A DNA stretch of 64,000 nt from Labia minor. Its lineage: Eukaryota; Arthropoda; Insecta; Dermaptera; Spongiphoridae. The position numbers were made by a program, and so were the translations under genes. Position 1 is the stretch's first letter; the number at the start of each line of letters is the position of its first letter. The stretch spans positions 40,761,787 to 40,825,786 of the forward strand of contig OY720346.1 of NCBI GenBank assembly GCA_963082975.1. The letters are read 5' to 3'. Below are positions 1 to 11,426 of the stretch, piece after piece. Under the pieces are notes generated by a model, which saw nothing but the letters and a program-made list of their open reading frames with translations, had not been told where the DNA came from and did no database searches.

Positions 1-87
1 AATACAAAATGGAATTTTATATATTTTCTTTATTTATAATTATTTATACGTAATTTTATTTATTTATTTTTATTTATTTTTATTTTT

Positions 88-711
88 ACCGGCCGACGAT
101 AGTAAGGGAGGTATTGTTTTCACACCAAATTTAACATATGGAGATTTTTACATATCTCCACGAATCATGCATTTTCTTTACAGAAATAAGTATTTTTAGC
201 ATGATGTCTGTCCGTCCGTCCGTCCGTCCGTATAGATGTGTACAGCCTGAACGGCTTAACCGATTTTGATGAAATTTGGTATATTTACTTAATGCATCAG
301 TGGGATGAATTAACCGACATTTGGTGCAAATCCGGAAACCGGAAGTGGTAGTATTAGCGATCGACGATAGGAAGGGAAGGGTTATTTTCACACCAAATTT
401 CACATGAAGAGATTTTTTTATATATCATCACGAATCATGCACTTTGCATTGGTTTTATCCTCGAGAAAAATTATCTTTATTAGTTTTTCTTAATTTAAAA
501 TTATATGACGTCATCCAGCCATTCATTCACGTCACAGCCTGGTCTTACATATATATTCTAAATAAAATAAAATTAAAAATATTTATGTTCTATCCATATC
601 TGTTTTTATTACATTAATAGATATATTAAAATTATTTGAAATTGTTTCTCTAGCTGGAAATTAATTTACTTCAAACCGTCGGTCGGTTCGGACCTGGCCA
701 CAGGTCAACTT
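88..711 (+). mobile_element. Helentron-like element, family A, copy A1
   Basis: Non-autonomous repeat present seven times in the window, whole or in part. The 5' end carries a variant of ACCGACCGACG and the 3' end its complement CGTCGGTCGGT. That arm is followed three bases later by a perfect hairpin (stem GACCTG, loop GCCA) and the end CAACTT. A GTCC microsatellite at about 207-231 is followed by a block resembling ACCGATTTTGATGAAATTTGGT. The flanks are T-rich on the left and ATTT on the right with no clear target duplication, as expected of Helentron/HINE elements. It encodes no protein. Family identity is seen directly; assignment to Helentrons rests on architecture and is inferred. Confidence 0.8.
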
Positions 712-1215
712 ATTTATTTAAGGGTTGCATGAGCCACACAGCAAGCGGGTATTCAAAATGATTTTGCCTACGAAAAATAACTATCGCCCCCAAAAGCGTA
801 TAGTCAAATCGTCACTCACTCACTCGCCAGCCCCGCCGGGCTCATTGGGTTAAATTCGGTTTTATACATGGCGACTCTTTTTTTCAGTGGGTCTTTCAAA
901 AAAACAAAATTCTCCTGTAAATAAAGAGTAATTTGATTTTTATATGTTTTAAAAAAATGTTAATTGAATATATATATATTATTTCATTCTTTTAAATTTA
1001 ATTAAATATTGAATTAAATTGAATTAAATTAAATTAAATTATTTGATTATTTTTTAAATTATTTAAATTATTTTAAAATTATTTACTAATTTAATTATCA
1101 AAAATTAAAATGTTTTTCGCGATCAAAATTTTTATGAATATTGATTTTTTGCGGCCAGCCTAAAGTTAATCCTTGTTTGTTTGGCCCAAGTGTACCTATG
1201 AGTTTGACACCCCTG
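712..1215. other. Unassigned stretch ending in one hAT terminus
   Basis: Positions 720-860 are richer in G+C and low-copy here, but no coding frame is recognised. The segment ends at 1215 with a typical hAT right terminus (TTTGACACCCCTG, the complement of CAGGGGTGTCAAA). The matching left end was not found with confidence. A weak candidate, CAGTGGGTCTTTCAAA at 885, lacks a matching 8-bp target duplication. Confidence 0.4.
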
Positions 1216-2551
1216 TTTTAAGTAATTGCTATTTTTTTCTATTTTAATAATCGAAACAATTTATATTTTATTCTATTTTAATCTATAATATCTTAGATAT
1301 TACAGTATTACTAACGATATTCATGCCACAATAAATTTATTATATAAATATATTTTTTTATATATAAAAATAATATATCATGATCATTTTATATAGGCAT
1401 ACATACTATTATTACATGTGCCTTAATTCAGGAATATATTAAATATGTAATTTTCATCTTATTTTAATTTTTAGTTCATTAATTATCTTTTTTAATTTTA
1501 TCATCAATTTATGATAAAAATGAAATTAAAATTTTGTTTATTTTGTTTTAATTCAAATTTTTTATTGTTTGTTTTCTTAAGATAAATTTATTTTATAAAA
1601 AGAAACATATAATATATAGATAAATTATAGAATTTTATTAAATATATACGATTAATATTAAATAACTCCATGGGTTATTTATTTAATTTTTTTCTTGTTT
1701 AAAAATAAAAATAATCTACCCTTAAAACCAATTCACATTCCAATTGTGTTATTTATTATATTTTCGAGCCAAGTATTTTTTAATTAAATCATCTTCATTT
1801 GACATTCTTAAAAAAAATGTTTTTTTCTCATCTTTAATCTTGCTTATATTTTTAAAATTAATATTCTAAGGATGTGAATGTGGGTATGTGAAAAAGAAAA
1901 AAAAAGAAAGAAGAGGGATCTGGTGTAGGGATAAAAAAAATGTTTTTTTTTCTTTTTAATAGAAAAAAATCATGGTATACGAGAGTCCATTTCAGTTGCG
2001 AGTTATGAAGAGATAAATAAGAACGTTATAATAGACATTCAAATGGTTGATGAAAGTTTGGGTCGGGTGAGAGGGGATTGGGAGGAATGGAATGAATGCT
2101 TGGATAAAGGATGAAGCTCAGTTAAATATGTACGCCACCAAAATAATGATGAGAATGAGTATATATTATTTTATTATTTTATTTTTTTTTTTTTACTTTT
2201 ATTTTAATTCCATCGCCCATTCCTATATATTTCATTTTAGGGTAAATGGTTTCTATTTATAATCCGCTTGAGAGATGAATTAAAAATAATTTCTTAATGC
2301 CAGATTAAATGCCATACAATGAATACTCAATTTAAAAATCTAAGTTAAATGGTTAAATGTTTATCTCAATAGCTGTAAGATAGAGTTTATATACTAACAT
2401 GATATTATATTATTATCTATGATCCATTAAAAATTAAGCTGTTTTGTTGTAAATAGGATGTTCATTTTATCTCATTCATTCATTATTATCCGAAATCGAT
2501 ACACGAATATAAATAAATATTAAAATTATTTAGGAATATCTATATGGAAGT
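1216..2551. other. AT-rich spacer
   Basis: Mostly A/T homopolymer-rich sequence. The part from about 1870 to 2130 is less repetitive and purine-rich. I see no coding frame, RNA gene or recognisable repeat. Confidence 0.5.
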
Positions 2552-3129
2552 AGAAGATGTAGTAGCTTACCTAGGGGGGTGCGGTGGGTACGGTCCGCAC
2601 CGGGCGGCATTTATCTTGGGGCGGCATTTTTTATATTTAGTTATTGTTGTAAAAAGCAACTTATTCATTTCATATTTATTTTATTTCTTTCTTGAATAAT
2701 AAATGATTATTATGATTATTATAAGTTTACTATTTGATTTATATAAATTATGATCAACTATATGATTTCGAATATTATTCCTCGGTGTAGGTATATAAAT
2801 GCATTTTAGTGTAAATTTTGAATTCTAATTCCAAGAACAGGATAATAATTTTATTTTATTGTATTCATTAAAATCCGTTGAATTCGTAAACGCATCTTTA
2901 CGATTTTGTTCGGCAATTTTTCCTAACTAAAATTTTTTGATATCAGTTTATAAATGTCATTTCTTTTGAAAAGTTTATATGATTACTTTGAAGTGATATA
3001 CCAATATTTTTTTAAATCATAGATTTTTCTTTTGAAAAGCAGGGCCGGCGGAAAAAATATAAATATAAATTTTGAGAGCATTATACACGATTTTTCTAGT
3101 ATGAAAGCTAGAAGAGTAAATCTATATAT

Positions 3130-3293
3130 TTAATACGATAGTGTCCGTCTGTACGCAAAAAACTCCAGAGCCTAAACTACAAGGAGTAAGGTAACCAAAT
3201 TTTTCTGAGGTGAAGGGTACCTCAAATGATGAAAAATAAAAAAGAAATTAGAATCTTAGGTAACTGCTGAGCTGAGCTGCGGGTGGTCCATTT
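3130..3293 (+). repeat. Helentron-like core block, possible sixth family
   Basis: A short GTCCGTCTGT tract at about 3141-3152 is followed by a block that includes CTCCAGAGCC and AACCAAATTTTTCTGAGG. The order of microsatellite followed by a conserved block resembles families A to C, although the bases differ. The ends are not defined. Only one copy is in the window, so it is a tentative call. Confidence 0.35.
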
Positions 3294-3544
3294 TCCAGAA
3301 ATATATATAAAGGAGAATGTTTGTATGTATGTAATTTGTTTACTTTTTTGCTGTCATAGAAACAGATATATATATAATTAGAACCTCTCTCTCTCTCTAT
3401 TTAAAATTTTAAAAAATGGAGTGTTCTAGCCAAATTAAGAAATTTAAATTCCTTATGCAACATTGATAGGTAAATGAATTGGACTGGAAGAAGAGACATG
3501 TGATTAGAGAAATTGGGGAAAAATCAACCGAAATGTAATTAAAC

Positions 3545-4325
3545 AAAAAAATTCAAGAATTATGCTACGGATACGACTTACATACAATTAACATATAAAA
3601 TGTAGAATTTGAAAAAGTATAAATATTTAAATACTTAAGATCTCTAATCACGAAGGATAATAATATTTGAGAAGAATTTAAATCGACGTTGTAATTGAGT
3701 TACGCCTGTTATTATGAAGTAAAGGGGCTTATCTCATCAAAGAGGATCAAAATTAAAATATATAAAAAAATTATTTTTCATGTTGATCGATGACTAGGGT
3801 GACCATATTTCGAAAACACCAAACCGGGACAAACGGTATTTTTTAGAACTAAATTGAAAAAAATTTGAAAAAAAAATTACGAAATGTCCTAAATATTGAA
3901 AAAACATTTTTGGGACAGAGCACTTAAAGACGGGACGTTTGGTCACCCTATCGATGACTGGGAGACGAGAGTAGATTTGGAGTATTTGTGATATTAATAT
4001 TGTTCGCAGCATTTATAGGCCAAAAGAAGATGAGGTCACAGGGGGATGGTGGAGATGGCATAACAAGATATAATGTCCAGTTAAGGTTATAAAATCAAGA
4101 AGGCTGGGATGGGAAGGGGACGTGGTTGGAATTGGAGAAACTAGAAATTGGGAGAAACCGATTGGGAAACATCCGGTGGAAGACCAAGGACCAAGGTGGG
4201 TGGACAATGAAGGAAGGGACATGGGAGAGATGGGACAGGGTAGGATTTGGTTGTAGCTCAGGATAGGGACGCTTAGAGAAATGTGGATGCTGCGGCTAAG
4301 AACTTTCGAAAACTGTAGACACAGA
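3545..4325 (+). pseudogene. RTE-like LINE reverse transcriptase C-terminal fragment
   Basis: Shifting frames read fragments typical of the region after the reverse transcriptase catalytic core: DNNI..EFKS, LISSKRIKIKIYKKIIFHV and FGVFVILILFAAFIG (family pattern LEVFENRILRRIYG). Then comes the tail region with GRPRTRW-like and AQDRD-like motifs. Several frame changes and stops are present, so it is dead. The fragment lies inside Helitron H1 and is itself interrupted by the 156-bp element at 3795-3950. Its 3' end joins Helitron tail sequence instead of the (GATA)n tract seen in other copies. Confidence 0.75.
3795..3950. mobile_element. Small hAT MITE nested in LINE fragment
   Basis: A 156-bp element with an 11-bp perfect terminal inverted repeat TAGGGTGACCA / TGGTCACCCTA. 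The exact 8-bp target duplication TCGATGAC lies at 3787-3794 and 3951-3958. Removing the element and one duplication restores continuous LINE sequence, which confirms the boundaries. It has no coding capacity and is younger than the LINE fragment it interrupts. Confidence 0.93.
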
Positions 4326-4905
4326 GTTAGATAAATATAACATATACAATAATAATATATAATTAATTTACTGATTAAATTAAAATATATTTTACAAGAA
4401 AACAAATACATGTCTTATCTACTTATACTGATTGAAACAAAATGGATGAAAACCTTTTACATACAGACTTTTTTTCAACCAAATACTATGTATCACTCGG
4501 GGATACAGGGGGCGGAGCCCCCGTCTAGGTGTGAAGAGCGCCGAAGGCGCTCGGAGCAGCTAGTATTATATTAATATGTTTACAAGTGCATACAAATATG
4601 TGTAAAAAAATTTACTCTATGTATTAATTAATATTGATTAACTTAATAATTTATTTATGTGCATTAATATATAAATACCACTATTTGATTGACTTATAAT
4701 GAAAAGGGCGGCAAACTGGAGATCGCCCCGGGCGGCAAAAGTTCTAGGTACGCCACTGAGAAGATGATTATATTAATAAAGTAAATTAAAAAAAAATATA
4801 AAAAAAAACTAAAAACTTGAAAATAAATTAATAAAAAAAAACTTTTTAATATACCCGCTTTTTAATAAAAAATGCTCTAAAAATTAAAAAATAAAATATT
4901 AATTA

Positions 4906-5148
4906 ATCTATCTATCTATCTCTGTGGCTCTACGGAACTCGAAAGTTCTTGGCCGCAGCATTCACAAATCTTCAAGTATCCCTATCCTGAGCCATAACCC
5001 TCCATCTTTCTCACGTCTCTTCCTACATTGTCCACTCACCGCGTCTTCCAAGCGGACGTTTCCCAGCAATATATTTTTCGTCATTCTTTCCTCTCCCATT
5101 CTAGCCACATGCTCTGCCCATCGCAGCCTTCTCGATTTTATAATTCTA
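4906..5148 (-). pseudogene. RTE-like LINE 3' tail, copy L2
   Basis: 5'-truncated LINE end on the minus strand. It begins (reading plus) with a GATA-type tract (TCTATCTATCTATC), the signature end of this family. It then reads in reverse through AAAKNF-like, AQDRD-like, GRPRTRW-like and WAEHVA-like segments of the C-terminal tail. Only about 240 bp are present. It lies just outside the right end of the 2.2-kb hAT. Confidence 0.8.
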
Positions 5149-6076
5149 TATATTTAAATAATAAAGAAGATTAATGAATAATTTTCCAAATTAAATAAAA
5201 ATATTATTTTTGTTATTATTATTAGTTCTAATCTCGTGTGCTTTATTACAATCAGATTTACTTATACCTATATAACAATATTTAATAAAATATTTTGATA
5301 TAAAATATATAACACATCAATAAATTTCTATAAAAGATTTTTATTTTTAATTAAATAATTTGTGTGCCTTAAGTGTTAAAATCTTTGTAATTAGTTAATA
5401 TCTCTAGTGGAATATTGTTTAGTGGGGAGGAAAGATGAAATGAGGGGTTTGATATGATGGATTTTCGTAGAATTCCTAATTAAGAATAATTGAATCGCAC
5501 GCGATATGATTATAATATATAATCAGAATTGACTCAGCCATTACTGGGGAGTTTAAGTAATAATATAAACGTTGCCTTGCCATTCAAACGAGAATATATC
5601 ATTAAACGAAGTAGAAGCGAATATCTATTCAGTGAAGATTGTCAGAAGATGGTTTGATTAGCTTTGCGCTCGCTATTCAGGGCGAACAACGAAGGAAATT
5701 CCAATCTTGGATCATTTTCATAGAGGTGGAGTCAATTGATTAATGGATTTTTAGCATCTTTGGGATTTCATCGTAAAAGAAAAAAAAACAAAACGAAAAT
5801 TTTTCTCAGTTATCAAAGCGGTTGATAGCTACCTCAATTCATTGATTCAATCATTTTTGTGATACTGAATCTACTCTTAACTGTGTGAAAAGGATAATAT
5901 ATAACATAAATTATTTTATTTACAATAAATAATGATTAATGTCATTGAATTAATTTGAATTTAGTCAATACAATTAATTAAAATAGAAAAATACATACAA
6001 TAAGATATATAAATAAAAAAAATATAATAAAATAATACTAAATAATAGAAAAGAGAAAAAATAAAAAAATATAATA
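5149..6076. other. Spacer with a low-copy segment
   Basis: AT-rich at both ends. Positions 5400-5850 are less repetitive and contain no recognised frame or repeat. They could be old unique DNA or a conserved noncoding element; comparison with related genomes would decide. Confidence 0.4.
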
Positions 6077-7073
6077 AAACTTTTTAAAAACACGCTTTTA
6101 TTTAAATGCAGTAAAAACGAGAAAATAATTAAATTAAATAATAATACCACGATTTCCTTACAATTAATCATATCTAGAAAATGAAAGTGTGGACGCACTT
6201 GTTGGAAAATTTTACTTCAAATAGACATAGTTATCAAGAAAATGGAAAATGAAAAAAAAAAAACAGAAAGGTTTGTGCATATACAATGAAATGTCTTTCG
6301 TATTCGTTTTCTTTCCCTGCATGTTTGGCGCCTACGCTTTCATTTTTACCGACCGACGATAGTAAGGGAGGTATTGTTTTCACACCAAATTTCACATGTG
6401 GAGATTTTTACATATCTCCACGAATCATGCATTTTCTAAACAGAAAAAAGTATTTTTACCATGATGTCTGTCCGTCCGTCTGTCCGTCCGTATAGATGTG
6501 TACAGCCTGAACGGCTGAACGGATTTTGATAAAATTTGGTATATTTACTTAATGCATCAGTGGGATGAATTGATCAACTTTTGGTGCAATTCCGGAAACC
6601 GGAAGTGGTAGTATTAGCGATCGACGATAGGAAGGAAAGGGTTATTTTCACACCAAAGGAGATTTTTTTATATATCACCACGAATCATGTACTTTGTATT
6701 GGTTTTATCCTCGAGAAAAATCATATTTATTAGTTTTTTCTTGATTTAAAATTATATGACGTCATCCAGCCATTCATGACGTCACAGCCTGGTCTTGCAT
6801 ATATATTATAAATAAAATAAAATTAAAAATGTTTATATTTATTATTTATGTATCCATATCTGTTTTTTATTACATTAATAGATATATGAAAATTATTTGA
6901 AATTGTTTCTGTAGCTGGGAATTAATTTATTTCAAACCGTCGGTCGGTTCGGACCTGGCCACAGGTCAACTTATTTACATATGATTAATTGTAAGGAAAT
7001 CCTGGTGTATGTGGAGAATTTATTTTCACCTTTTTACTGCATTTAAATAAAAGCGTGTTTTTAAAAAGTTTTT
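6077..7073. repeat. Inverted-repeat (foldback) element interrupted by A2
   Basis: A left arm (6077-6173) and a right arm (6979-7073) are complementary over about 95 bp, most clearly in ATGATTAATTGTAAGGAAAT and ACTGCATTTAAATAAAAGCG. The right arm starts seven bases after family A copy A2. A2 therefore appears to have inserted into the spacer of a foldback element. The AAATAAAAGCGTGT motif recurs at 8041, suggesting a larger related family. Confidence 0.7.
6348..6972 (+). mobile_element. Helentron-like element, family A, copy A2
   Basis: Both ends are intact: ACCGACCGACG at the 5' end, CGTCGGTCGGT plus hairpin GACCTG-GCCA-CAGGTC at the 3' end. The GTCC/GTCT microsatellite is at about 6467-6491. 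It is close to copy A5 (46960-47568); both share the short deletion that turns the second CACACCAAA block directly into GGAGATTTT. This marks a recently active subfamily. Confidence 0.85.
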
Positions 7074-7208
7074 TTTATATTTTATTTATTTCCTAACTTT
7101 TAGTCTTGACAGAAATTTCGCCCGGTTTATGATTTGAGTTTATAGTGTTAAGAATCAATTAATTTATTCATAATTTATAATAATAATATTATTAATTAAT
7201 TAATAATA

Positions 7209-7896
7209 CAGAGGGTGGGGCAGAAAAACCTACCGGATTTCAAATCCCTTTTTCTCAGAAGAGGGAACAGGTAGAGTAGTGGGGTAAAAACCGTTAGAAA
7301 GTCGGTTTTATGCCAATTGTCAGTAGTCAACATGCCTTGGTCTGGTGAACATCGTGCTTTTGTTATTGAGCGGTTTATCGAAAACGGCGGGTCGATAATT
7401 GCTACACAACTTGCTTTTCGAATTCATTTCGGACTCGGACGTCATGATCCTGTTCCACATCACGCTACGATTACAGTGTGGGTGTCAAATTTTCTACAGA
7501 CGGGTTCAGCATTGAAAAAGAAGTGGCCAGGGAAATGTTTCCAGGTCGCCTCATTTCTTGGCTGGCCGCCGCGCTCACCGGATCTCACTCCATGTGACTT
7601 CTTCCTTTGAAGGTTTACCAGCATCGACCAAGGACCCTTCTTGCTTTACGAAGGGAAATTGCTCGAGCAATTGAAGAAATTCCTGTGGAAATGACGGTGA
7701 AAGTCACGGAAAGCTACCGCGAGCGCCTAAATCAGTGTATCCGCTCCCAAGGACGACATTTGAGTGATGTGCTTTTCAAAACTTAAATTTAAAATTGGCA
7801 TAAAATTTGCGATATGTTAATAAAAGAAATTTGTTGACAAGCTGAGTGGTTTTAATTTTATAACGTTTTGAAATCGGATAGGTCTGCCCCACCCTG
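7209..7896 (+). mobile_element. Internally deleted Tc1/mariner-like transposon
   Basis: Terminal inverted repeats of about 35 bp begin CAGAGGGTGGGGCAG (left) and, in complement, CAGGGTGGGGCAG (right). Both continue with a stretch reading ACCTA and ATTTCAAA. A TA target duplication flanks the element (7207-7208, 7897-7898). It carries the two ends of a transposase gene on the plus strand with the middle missing, so it could move only in trans. Confidence 0.85.
7332..7786 (+). pseudogene. Transposase remnant (DUF4817-like N-terminus, DDE C-terminus)
   Basis: The frame opens with MPWSGEHRAFVIERFIENGG, which I recognise as the N-terminal helix-turn-helix region common in invertebrate mariner-like transposases (DUF4817 type). 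At about residue 58 the reading jumps to WPPRSPDLTPCDFF, the segment holding the last catalytic aspartate. The DDE core between them, with the first two catalytic aspartates, is deleted. A stop follows CDFFL. The natural C-terminus continues in another frame from about 7609 (KVYQHRPRTLLALRREIAR to SDVLFKT). Full-length relatives are about 330-350 residues. Confidence 0.8.
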
Positions 7897-8055
7897 TATC
7901 TCCGAGGTCACCTATGATCTGGAATAAACCTGAAAATTGGAGTACACATACGTATACAAAATTTCAGCTCATTCGAACATGTGGAAATGGGTCAAATTCA
8001 CCTCTCGCAAAATTTGACGACAGGACTCGATGTGAAACTAAATAAAAGCGTGTAA
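7897..8055 (-). repeat. Unclassified repeat abutting the mariner-like element
   Basis: On the minus strand it starts ACACGCTTTTATTTAG and contains CTGAAATTTTGTATACG. The ACGCTTTTATTTA motif is shared with the foldback arms at 6077 and 7073. I believe similar sequence is dispersed in invertebrate genomes, but I cannot name the family. It adjoins the mariner-like element directly at its TA. Confidence 0.4.
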
Positions 8056-9988
8056 AAAAAACACAAAGCACAAATTCTGAGAATACTCAAAATTTAGGAA
8101 ATATATTGAAAATTTAAAAAACTAAACAATAATGACACAAAAAGAGAGAAGACAACTAGCAAAAAAAACAAACAAACCAATTGCAAAAAAGCAACAAATT
8201 AACATAAATTTAATGAAAGGAGCAAATCTCTCTGATAATTCCCCTTCATTCTCTTCTTGATGTCAGCACCTCTGTTGAGGTAATTTGGAAGCGAGTTTCA
8301 AAATAAATCACCATTATCCTAACAGATTCCTCTCATTTTGATCCCTTATAGTCATTTCCTAATCAAAATGAATATTCAATTTATAAATCATAATAAATAA
8401 AGTTAAATAATTTTATAAAATACATATTAACTATTAATTAACAATTTACATTTTAATTTTAACGAAATTTAAGATAAATTTTGAACTTTTAAATTAGATC
8501 AAAGGTTGTTTGTAATGAAAGATAAATTTAATAAAATTAAATACGTTATTTGGTTTATTCAAATTATCTGCCATGATTGATACACTGCAGCCACCCTTCC
8601 ACCTAATAGAATATGAATATATATGTAATGCTTTTTAATGCAATCAAATTTACATATAAAGTATCATATACCTATATTATCTTATATATTGTAGATAAAA
8701 AATACGGTTCCATATTTTTTATTATTAATTATCTGCAAATTATTAATATTTCATTTTTATCAAATTTCAAGAAAAATATATTGTATTATTTTACTAAAAT
8801 AAAAATATAAATATTTCAACCTTTTAATTATTTTTTAATAATTAATTGATATTATCATTAATCTATTAAAGCAATCTAGTAAATTGATATATTTTGATAC
8901 ATTTTAAAATTATAATTATAAAATAAATATATAAAATAAATATATTATATTAAATATGTAATTTTGTATCTTATATGAATTTGAAAATTTCTTTTGTTTG
9001 TAAAAGATACGAAGGAAAATTTTAGAAAGTTAGAAAAAACTTGATATAAATTATACAGAATCTTTAATTTAATACAAAATTGTTTATTTATAGTATACAT
9101 ATTATAATTATTTAATATGGAAATTATACAATAAACCTAATACCAAGCAGAATTAAATATGAATTATACATGAGTGTTGTTTCTGTTAACTATTTTGAGG
9201 TGGAGGGGAATAATTAAATATTCTTTATTAATCAAAGATTCATTAATAGTTTAATATAGAAATTGAATACTCTTTGTTTACTGAATGAATAATAGATATT
9301 TGATATGAAAAATTATATATATATACTAGTATATTTATATATTTAGAGAGAGGGAGAGAGAGAGAGAGAGATATTCTTGGTAGTTATTTTTATTTTTCTA
9401 CTCGTCTAATGCAAACAGCCAGGAAATTAAATTTGCTGTCAAGTTGAAAAGTGTAAATATATAAAAGGTAAAGAAGAGAAGAGTGGTTTAGAAAAGAGAG
9501 AGAGAGAGAGAGAGAAGGGTGGGTGGAATGGTGAAGGTTGATGGTGTGGAGTTGAGAATATGTATGTCCGTTGTGTAGCTTGAGTCTTGAAAGGGTTACG
9601 AAAGGCATATTTGAGGTTTTCTATTTCCTGTCACATGTCGCCAAATAGAAAATGACATTCAGGTGAAATGGTAATGGAATCAACCACCTTGTAATATCAA
9701 CAAATTATTATCGAATGTTTTTGACATAGAGATACTATAGAAATGGTATCTACCTAAATATACTATATATAGTTTTAAGTTTTATTAAATCTTAATAATA
9801 ATAATAATAATAATATTAATAATATGTATATTTTCCGATTAGTTTAATGATATTGTTCCCTTTTATTATCGCTATTCCTCCGACTGGGGGGTTGGAGGTG
9901 ATTTCTCTTCTTGACAAAATTACAATCATGAATCAAAAACCACATTGCAGGGAGACTAGGGCAGTTAAAATGAAGAAATTAAAATTTT
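8056..9988. other. AT-rich spacer with AG and AAT microsatellites
   Basis: No gene or mobile element recognised. Simple repeats include (AG)n at about 9344-9370 and 9498-9515, and (AAT)n at about 9793-9815. The stretch 9390-9660 is purine-rich on the plus strand; its apparent ORF is low-complexity serine/leucine and not credible. Confidence 0.5.
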
Positions 9989-10275
9989 GACCTCTATGCG
10001 TCTTCAAACATAATTAGACTCATAAAATCGACAATGTTGCAACAGACAGGACACGTGGCAGTAAAGAGAGGAAGAATGTAAGAGGAAAGACTTGCAAAAA
10101 ATGTGAATTTGTGAAATATTTGTGGGGATAGGTTGGAAGACCATCCAGGATGGGAAGTAAGAGAGATGGGAGAGGGTAGGAGTTGGATGGTTGTGGCTCA
10201 GGATAGAGAAACGTATGGAGAAATGCGCTTGAGCGTCCAAGAACTTTTGAGTTTCGTAGAGCCAACGAGATAGAT
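9989..10275 (+). pseudogene. RTE-like LINE 3' tail, copy L3
   Basis: Reads DLYAS..IIRLIKS, TGHVA, GRSWMVVAQDRET and VEPT in shifting frames, the C-terminal tail of this LINE family. It ends near CCAACGAGATAGAT. It is 5'-truncated and inactive. It lies just outside the left end of the decayed Helentron at 10434. Confidence 0.78.
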
Positions 10276-11335
10276 TTCTATTTACACTTAGAACATGCAG
10301 TCTTCAACAATTTACAATTATTATCTGCCTTTTTTAAGATTACAAATAAATATAAGATGTTTAAAAATAAGTTATTCGCTCTACAATAATAATAATTCAT
10401 TTTACTTGACTAGATTGTATGTTTAACTTTTTTGAAGTGAAACTTCTTTAGCGGCGTCCTGACATTTGGTTGAGAATGGAGAGTGAATTGAAAAATTGAA
10501 ATTTCGTAACGCAAGAGAGAAAGAAGATATAGGTATAACGAGTGAGAATGAGATAGCCTCTATCTGCGTCTCCGTTTTGTGCTGTCTTTCGTTCTAATCC
10601 CCACTCTAGGTCCAAAGTCCATGACGCGCATGCGCGCTAGTTAAGTCATATATAATTAGCTGGAGTGTCTCCACTCGACTATCTCGCAATTTGAATTGGA
10701 TTAAATAACATAATATATTATATTTAAATTAAATTTAATTAATTATAAATTATAAATAATAAATAATCTAATCTTATTATGCTAGCTAAAATTGTATATA
10801 TATATAACCATTGGTTCTCAAAAACCGCTCTAACGATTTTTTTCAAATTCACACTAGATATAGTATTTATAAAGAAAAATTGAGTTTTATTGATCACATC
10901 TCTTGAAACTTACAGCTTCATTATTAATTTCTTAATTGAAAATTATATATGGGTGTGACGTCATCAATTTTACTTCAATATTTTTTTTATATTTAAAATA
11001 TTTTAAAATAAAATAAATTTCGAAATAAAATTAAAAATATTTATTTTTAATAATATATATATATATATATATTTATTAATCTTAATTAATTAATTATTAA
11101 CAAAAAAATACGGTTGGTTGATTCCCGCTTTTTTTTAAATGAATTGTATTAACATTTTTTTATATATTTAAAATATTTTAAAATTCATTATTTAATTTCA
11201 AAATAAAATTAAAAATATTTATTTTTAATAAAATATATATATATATTTATTAATCACTCTCAAAAAAAACAAAAACAAAAACAAAAAAACATCTACGTCT
11301 GCTAAGAGATTAAAAAATGTCGTTTTCATCATCTA

Positions 11336-11426
11336 ACTATTATTAGTCTAATGGGTAGAGCGACTGTTTTGAATAGTCAACTTAGCAGGATCGAAACCGG
11401 CGGGAAAAAATTTTTTTTTTTTTTTT
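11336..11426 (+). pseudogene. tRNA-Gln(TTG)-like sequence, pseudo-tRNA or SINE head
   Basis: An A-box-like TAGTCTAATGGGTAGAGC (11344-11361) is followed by a 5-bp anticodon stem GACTG/TAGTC closing a 7-base loop TTTTGAA, which places anticodon TTG at 11369-11371. A B-box GATCGAAAC lies at 11389-11397. The stretch resembles eukaryotic tRNA-Gln. No acceptor stem pairs convincingly and the T stem has a mismatch, so it is unlikely to be functional. A T-run at about 11411-11426 could act as a pol III terminator. Confidence 0.55.

Larger units (their letters stand above)
3294..4563 (+). mobile_element. Non-autonomous Helitron with captured LINE tail, copy H1
   Basis: The 3' end is canonical: hairpin GAGCGCC-GAA-GGCGCTC (4536-4552), seven bases, then CTAG at 4560-4563 followed by T in the flank. 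A second hairpin, GGGGGC-GGA-GCCCCC, lies at 4508-4522. The same tail occurs on the minus strand at 53935 and 61053, and in all three copies it is joined at the same point to the 3' end of the RTE-like LINE. The 5' boundary is approximate: an ATATATATAAAGGAG motif near 3300 followed by TGTATGTATGT resembles known Helitron 5' ends, but a clean TC start is not visible. No Rep/helicase is encoded. Confidence 0.7.
2560..4758. mobile_element. hAT-type DNA transposon carrying nested insertions
   Basis: The left end TAGTAGCTTACCTAGG and the right end CTAGGTACGCCACTG are imperfect terminal inverted repeats (complement CAGTGGCGTACCTAG). An exact 8-bp target duplication AGAAGATG lies at 2552-2559 and 4759-4766, which is diagnostic of hAT. 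Just inside both ends are GGGCGGCA motifs. No transposase fragment is recognised. The interior is mainly later insertions: a Helitron with LINE sequence ending at 4563, itself containing a small hAT at 3795-3950. The boundaries are well supported; the specific hAT subfamily is not known. Confidence 0.85.

Noticed and set aside
4006-4411. 132-codon minus-strand ORF
   Set aside because: It is the antisense shadow of the LINE tail and Helitron 3' sequence.
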